7,828 nt of DNA, from assembly GCA_016875665.1 (NCBI GenBank), contig VGPA01000062.1, positions 1 through 7,828 on the forward strand, read 5' to 3'. The notes below the pieces were generated by a model. It saw nothing but the letters and a program-made list of their open reading frames with translations, did not search any database and had not been told where the DNA came from. Origin of the DNA: Chloroflexota bacterium. Lineage in GTDB: Bacteria; Chloroflexota; Limnocylindria; P2-11E. Below are positions 5,228 to 7,828 of this stretch, piece after piece. The first letter of the stretch is position 1, and the number at the start of each line of letters is the position of its first letter. The translations under genes were made by a program, and so were the position numbers.

Positions 5228-7105
5228 CTACCTGCCCGCCAGGTACGCCTCGAGCACCCGTTGCGTGATGCCGACGGCGGGGTTGAGGCAGAGCTCGCAC
5301 ATGCTGCGGCTCGAGTCGAAGGTGAACACGACCATCGCGATCTCGGCCGTGGGGTCGGTGTTGTCCTGCTTGGGAACGAACGAGACGAACCAGTTGTGGA
5401 ACCCGAGCAGGTTCCGGCCGGCGCTGTCCTGGCCCTGCGACGGACCGAACTCGGCCGTGCCCGTCTTCCCGGCGATCGGCAGCTTCGGATTGGGTATGAC
5501 GGCATGGCCGACGGTCACGACGCGACGCGACGCTTCGCGCATCAGCCGCAGGTGGTCGTCCGTGATGTCGAGCTTGCGGATGATCTCGGGCTCCTTCGTG
5601 ACGGTGGTCGCGCCTCCCGGATCGAGCACCCGGCGGAGCAGGTGCGGGCGGTACAGCGTGCCGCCGTTCGCGATCGCGGCGTAGGCGTTCAGGAGCTGCA
5701 GGGGCGTCACGGCAACGAAGCCCTGGCCGATCGCCATCTGATAGGTGTTGCCGATCGTCCACGGCTCGTCGAAGAGGTCCTCTTTCCAGACCGGGTCGGG
5801 CATGATGCCCGCCGCCTCGCCAGGCAGGTCGATGCCCGTCGGCGCGCCGAAGCCGAGCATCCGCCCGTACTTCGCCAGCGCCTCCGGGCCGACCGGGCGG
5901 TGCTGCGGCATGCTCGGATTGCCGCCGGCGAGCGTGTAGAAGTAGATGTCGCTCGAATGGGCGAAGCCGTTGACGAAGTCGACCGGCCCGTGGACCGTCC
6001 AGTCGAAGAAGCGGTATGCGCCCACCTGCATGACGTTCGAGGTGACGTTGACCACGGTGTTGCGCGTGGCGGTTCCCTCGTTGAGCGCGGCCACGCCGGG
6101 CACGAGCTTGAAGGTGGAGCCCGGCGGGAAGATGTCGCCCACCGCCTTGTTCACCAGAACGCGGCGGTTGTCGCCCAGGATCGCCGAGAGCTCCGGCGCG
6201 GTGATGCCGCGCACGAACAGGTTGTTGTCGTACGAGGGCGTGGAGACCATCGCGAGGATCTCCCCGTTGCGGGGGTCGATCGCGACCCCCACCCCCTGGG
6301 TGAAGGCGTCCGCCCGGACGCCACGGTCAAGCTCGGCGGCGATGAGCTTCTGCAGCCGGTCGTCGATGGTGAGCTGGACGTTGCCGCCGGCGCGTGAGGG
6401 CACCAGCGCGAGCGTCTTCACCTCGCGCTGCGCCGCGTCGCGCTCGATCTCACGCCAACCGTACGTGCCGCGCAAGTAGCTCTCGTACACGCGCTCGAGG
6501 CCGGTTCGCCCGATGTCGTCGTCGGTCAGGTAGCCGGCGCTCCGCTTCGCCCCAAGCTCCTCCTCGGTGATCGGCCCGATGTAGCCCAGAAGCGGTGCGT
6601 AGAGCGCACCATCGTCGTAGATCCGGAGGGACTCGGGATCCACCCGGACGCCCGGATACAGCTCCGCCCGCTCGGCCAGCAGCAGGGCGATGTCGCGGGA
6701 CACGGGCTTCAGCGAGACGCGCACGGGCTCGAACGGGTTGCGCTTGCGCTGGAGCGCGATCGCGGCGCGCACGGACTCGGCCTCGCGGCCGAGGATCGGC
6801 GCGAGACGGACCGCGAGTTCAGTTTCTTGTGAGACCGGCACGTCGATCGGGATCACGCCCACGCCGAAGCCGGGCAGGTTGCGGGCGAGGACGTGGCCGG
6901 AGCGGTCCAGGATGAAACCGCGGTCGGCGGGCACCGGGATGCGCAGGATGCGGTTGTGCTCCGCCAGGGCGCGGTAGCGCGCGCCGTTGACGATCTGCAG
7001 GTCGTACAGGCGCGCGGTGAGCACGACCATCAGCGCGACGAGCGCCAGCGCGACGCCGGCGAAGCGCCGCGGCCGAACGAAGCTGCCGCTCCCCATGCGG
7101 TCCAT
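5228..7105 (-). CDS. mrdA: Penicillin-binding protein 2 (class B transpeptidase of the rod complex)
   Basis: This 625-residue protein cross-links peptidoglycan made by RodA on the outer face of the membrane. A single N-terminal anchor spans about residues 15-32. The PBP dimerisation/pedestal domain covers about 40-240 and includes the PADRGFILDRSG segment (59-70) and the DIGRTGLE segment (197-204). The transpeptidase domain follows with all three active-site motifs: S330-TFK (nucleophile Ser330 and Lys333), S384-S-D386 and K547-TG. The SSD form of the second motif is the PBP2 type rather than the SSN of division PBP3. Length is normal. The ATG at 7105 lies 2 nt after the mreD stop. ATG at 7096 is an alternative, and neither has a strong Shine-Dalgarno, so coupling to mreD is likely. 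Longer upstream extension would run across mreD. Confidence 0.97.
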   Translation of the reverse strand: MDRMGSGSFVRPRRFAGVALALVALMVVLTARLYDLQIVNGARYRALAEHNRILRIPVPADRGFILDRSGHVLARNLPGFGVGVIPIDVPVSQETELAVRLAPILGREAESVRAAIALQRKRNPFEPVRVSLKPVSRDIALLLAERAELYPGVRVDPESLRIYDDGALYAPLLGYIGPITEEELGAKRSAGYLTDDDIGRTGLERVYESYLRGTYGWREIERDAAQREVKTLALVPSRAGGNVQLTIDDRLQKLIAAELDRGVRADAFTQGVGVAIDPRNGEILAMVSTPSYDNNLFVRGITAPELSAILGDNRRVLVNKAVGDIFPPGSTFKLVPGVAALNEGTATRNTVVNVTSNVMQVGAYRFFDWTVHGPVDFVNGFAHSSDIYFYTLAGGNPSMPQHRPVGPEALAKYGRMLGFGAPTGIDLPGEAAGIMPDPVWKEDLFDEPWTIGNTYQMAIGQGFVAVTPLQLLNAYAAIANGGTLYRPHLLRRVLDPGGATTVTKEPEIIRKLDITDDHLRLMREASRRVVTVGHAVIPNPKLPIAGKTGTAEFGPSQGQDSAGRNLLGFHNWFVSFVPKQDNTDPTAEIAMVVFTFDSSRSMCELCLNPAVGITQRVLEAYLAGR

Positions 7106-7107
7106 GG

Positions 7108-7605
7108 TCACATGGACGCCCGGGTTTGGCCGCGTCGGCTCAGCATCCGCGCGAGCGGATACGCACCGAGCGCAAGCGCACCGGTGAGGACGGCGCCGCC
7201 CACCGAGTCCGTAAGCAGGCGGACGACCGGCGGCAGCGGCTGTCCGGCCAGGGCCAGGATCGCGACGTACAGGAGCAGGCTCGCAAAGGTCGCAAGCGCC
7301 ACCAGTCCGGCGGCAGCGGGCACCGACAACGGCCGTAGTGTCCGATCCCCCAGCCCGATCGCGGCGACCGGCGGCAGTGAGGCGAGCGCGAGCGCGCCGA
7401 GCGGACCCCCGGAGAGCAGGTCGGCGGCGAGTCCGCCGATGAAGGCCCACCACACCCCCTCCCGGGCGCCAGCGGCGATCGACCACGAGCCTGCGACCAG
7501 GAGCGGGAGGTTTGGGCGAAGGCTGCCGAGGGCGAGCTGCGGGATCAGCGAGCCCTGAAGCATCACAGCAGCAAGGGGGATCAGCAGCGCGAGCAGAGGC
7601 CTCAT
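7108..7605 (-). CDS. mreD: MreD, rod shape-determining membrane protein
   Basis: This 165-residue integral membrane protein belongs to the elongasome and is thought to connect MreC and MreB to the RodA-PBP2 synthase. Hydrophobic segments lie at about residues 3-25, 31-47, 51-66, 69-88, 97-120 and 133-152. The family pattern is clear: RPNLPLLVAGSWSIAAGARE (30-49) followed by WWAFIGGLAADLLSGGPLG (52-70), the usual region where a Gly-rich helix ends in DLLSGGPLG. The ATG at 7605 has GGAGG 3 nt upstream (7613-7609), a short but plausible spacing. It is the first gene of the mreD-mrdA-rodA run. mreC, usually adjacent, is not visible within the 223 nt upstream. Confidence 0.9.
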   Translation of the reverse strand: MRPLLALLIPLAAVMLQGSLIPQLALGSLRPNLPLLVAGSWSIAAGAREGVWWAFIGGLAADLLSGGPLGALALASLPPVAAIGLGDRTLRPLSVPAAAGLVALATFASLLLYVAILALAGQPLPPVVRLLTDSVGGAVLTGALALGAYPLARMLSRRGQTRASM

Positions 7606-7628
7606 CTGCCTCCGAGTATCGCCAAAGC

Positions 7629-7645
7629 GGGGAGTCGGACTCCCC
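7629..7645 (-). repeat. Perfect inverted repeat (hairpin) in the mreD leader
   Basis: GGGGAGT and ACTCCCC (7 bp) flank a CCG loop, 16 nt before the mreD Shine-Dalgarno. No T run follows on the minus strand, so it is not an ordinary intrinsic terminator for that strand. It may be a leader hairpin or an operator-like palindrome. Function is unknown. Confidence 0.5.
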
Positions 7646-7658
7646 TGCCCCAGGCGCC

Positions 7659-7664
7659 ATGATA
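7659..7664 (-). promoter_or_regulatory. Candidate -10 box for the mreD operon
   Basis: TATCAT (7664-7659) matches the -10 consensus at 5 of 6 positions, inside an AT-rich patch. It would give a 5' leader of about 45 nt containing the hairpin and the mreD Shine-Dalgarno. No good -35 hexamer was found at 16-18 nt, so confidence is low. Confidence 0.3.
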
Positions 7665-7781
7665 CCTTATTAGGGATCGAAACAGGGGACGCGGGGAAAG
7701 TACGTTGTAGCAGTCTGAGCAGGCTCTGCAGGGATCATGATTAGGCGTAAACACCCGGTTTGGAGTAGAATATGACCCTCC

Positions 7782-7828
7782 ATGACGGGCTCCGGAGCTT
7801 CCAGTGCGGGCTCTCATCGCGTCCTACT
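7782..7828 (+). CDS. Possible start of a divergent gene (partial)
   Basis: An ATG at 7782 opens a frame reading MTGSGASSAGSHRVL to the window edge. TAGAAT at 7766-7771 (5 of 6 to the -10 consensus) would place a transcript start within a few bases of this ATG, which would make a leaderless or nearly leaderless mRNA, common in high-GC bacteria. A competing ATG at 7772 in another frame has GGAG 6 nt upstream. Fifteen codons are too few to name a product. Confidence 0.25.
   Translation, partial: MTGSGASSAGSHRVL

Larger units (their letters stand above)
7606..7828. other. Upstream intergenic region, AT-richer than the genes
   Basis: This stretch carries no recognisable gene on the minus strand. 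One minus frame is open from the window edge to a TAA near 7743 but encodes nothing familiar, and a 71-codon minus reading frame across 7602-7817 looks random. The heptamer AGGGATC occurs twice on the plus strand (7673-7679 and 7731-7737). I see no tRNA, terminator or riboswitch that I can name. Confidence 0.5.

Noticed and set aside
7106..7660. Extension of PBP2 upstream of 7105
   Set aside because: It would run antiphase through all of mreD, and PBP2 is already full length from 7105.

Overview
The window is GC-rich (by eye about two thirds G+C or more) and almost entirely coding on the minus strand. Gene families, the full-length T-box leader and the densely packed, partly overlapping genes suggest a high-GC Chloroflexota (for example a Limnocylindria-like lineage) or a deep actinobacterial lineage. 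I cannot settle which from one window.

Reading in the direction of transcription (high to low coordinates), the first block is an elongasome operon: mreD (7605-7108), mrdA/PBP2 (7105-5228) and rodA (5217-4057), with gaps of 2 and 10 nt. MreD is a membrane scaffold protein of the rod complex, RodA polymerises lipid II, and PBP2 cross-links the new strands. No mreC lies immediately upstream. Instead a roughly 220 nt AT-richer stretch (7606-7828) holds a leader hairpin, a weak candidate promoter and perhaps the start of a divergent gene.

Thirty nucleotides after rodA begins the most interesting element, a T-box riboswitch leader (4027-3697) in front of leuS. It has a full Stem I with Leu specifier codon CUC, a Stem II, a Stem IIA/B pseudoknot and a textbook antiterminator-type domain with the UGGUACC bulge. 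No U-run terminator follows. The 3' strand of that domain can instead pair with the leuS Shine-Dalgarno region at 9 of 10 positions, so the switch appears to act on translation. Exactly where Stem III would be expected there is a complete, canonical tRNA-Ala(GGC) gene (3853-3782) in the same orientation. Maturation of this tRNA would cut the tRNA-sensing half of the riboswitch away from the switching half. I know of no described example.

The second gene block is leuS (3695-1263), a DUF6941-like protein (1263-853, sharing one base with leuS), comEA (744-196) and the 5' end of a probable comEC (199 to the window edge, TTGA overlap). LeuS charges tRNA-Leu, while ComEA and ComEC are DNA-uptake proteins. 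The leuS/comEA/comEC neighbourhood recurs in high-GC Gram-positive-type genomes. The DUF6941-like gene between them has no known function.
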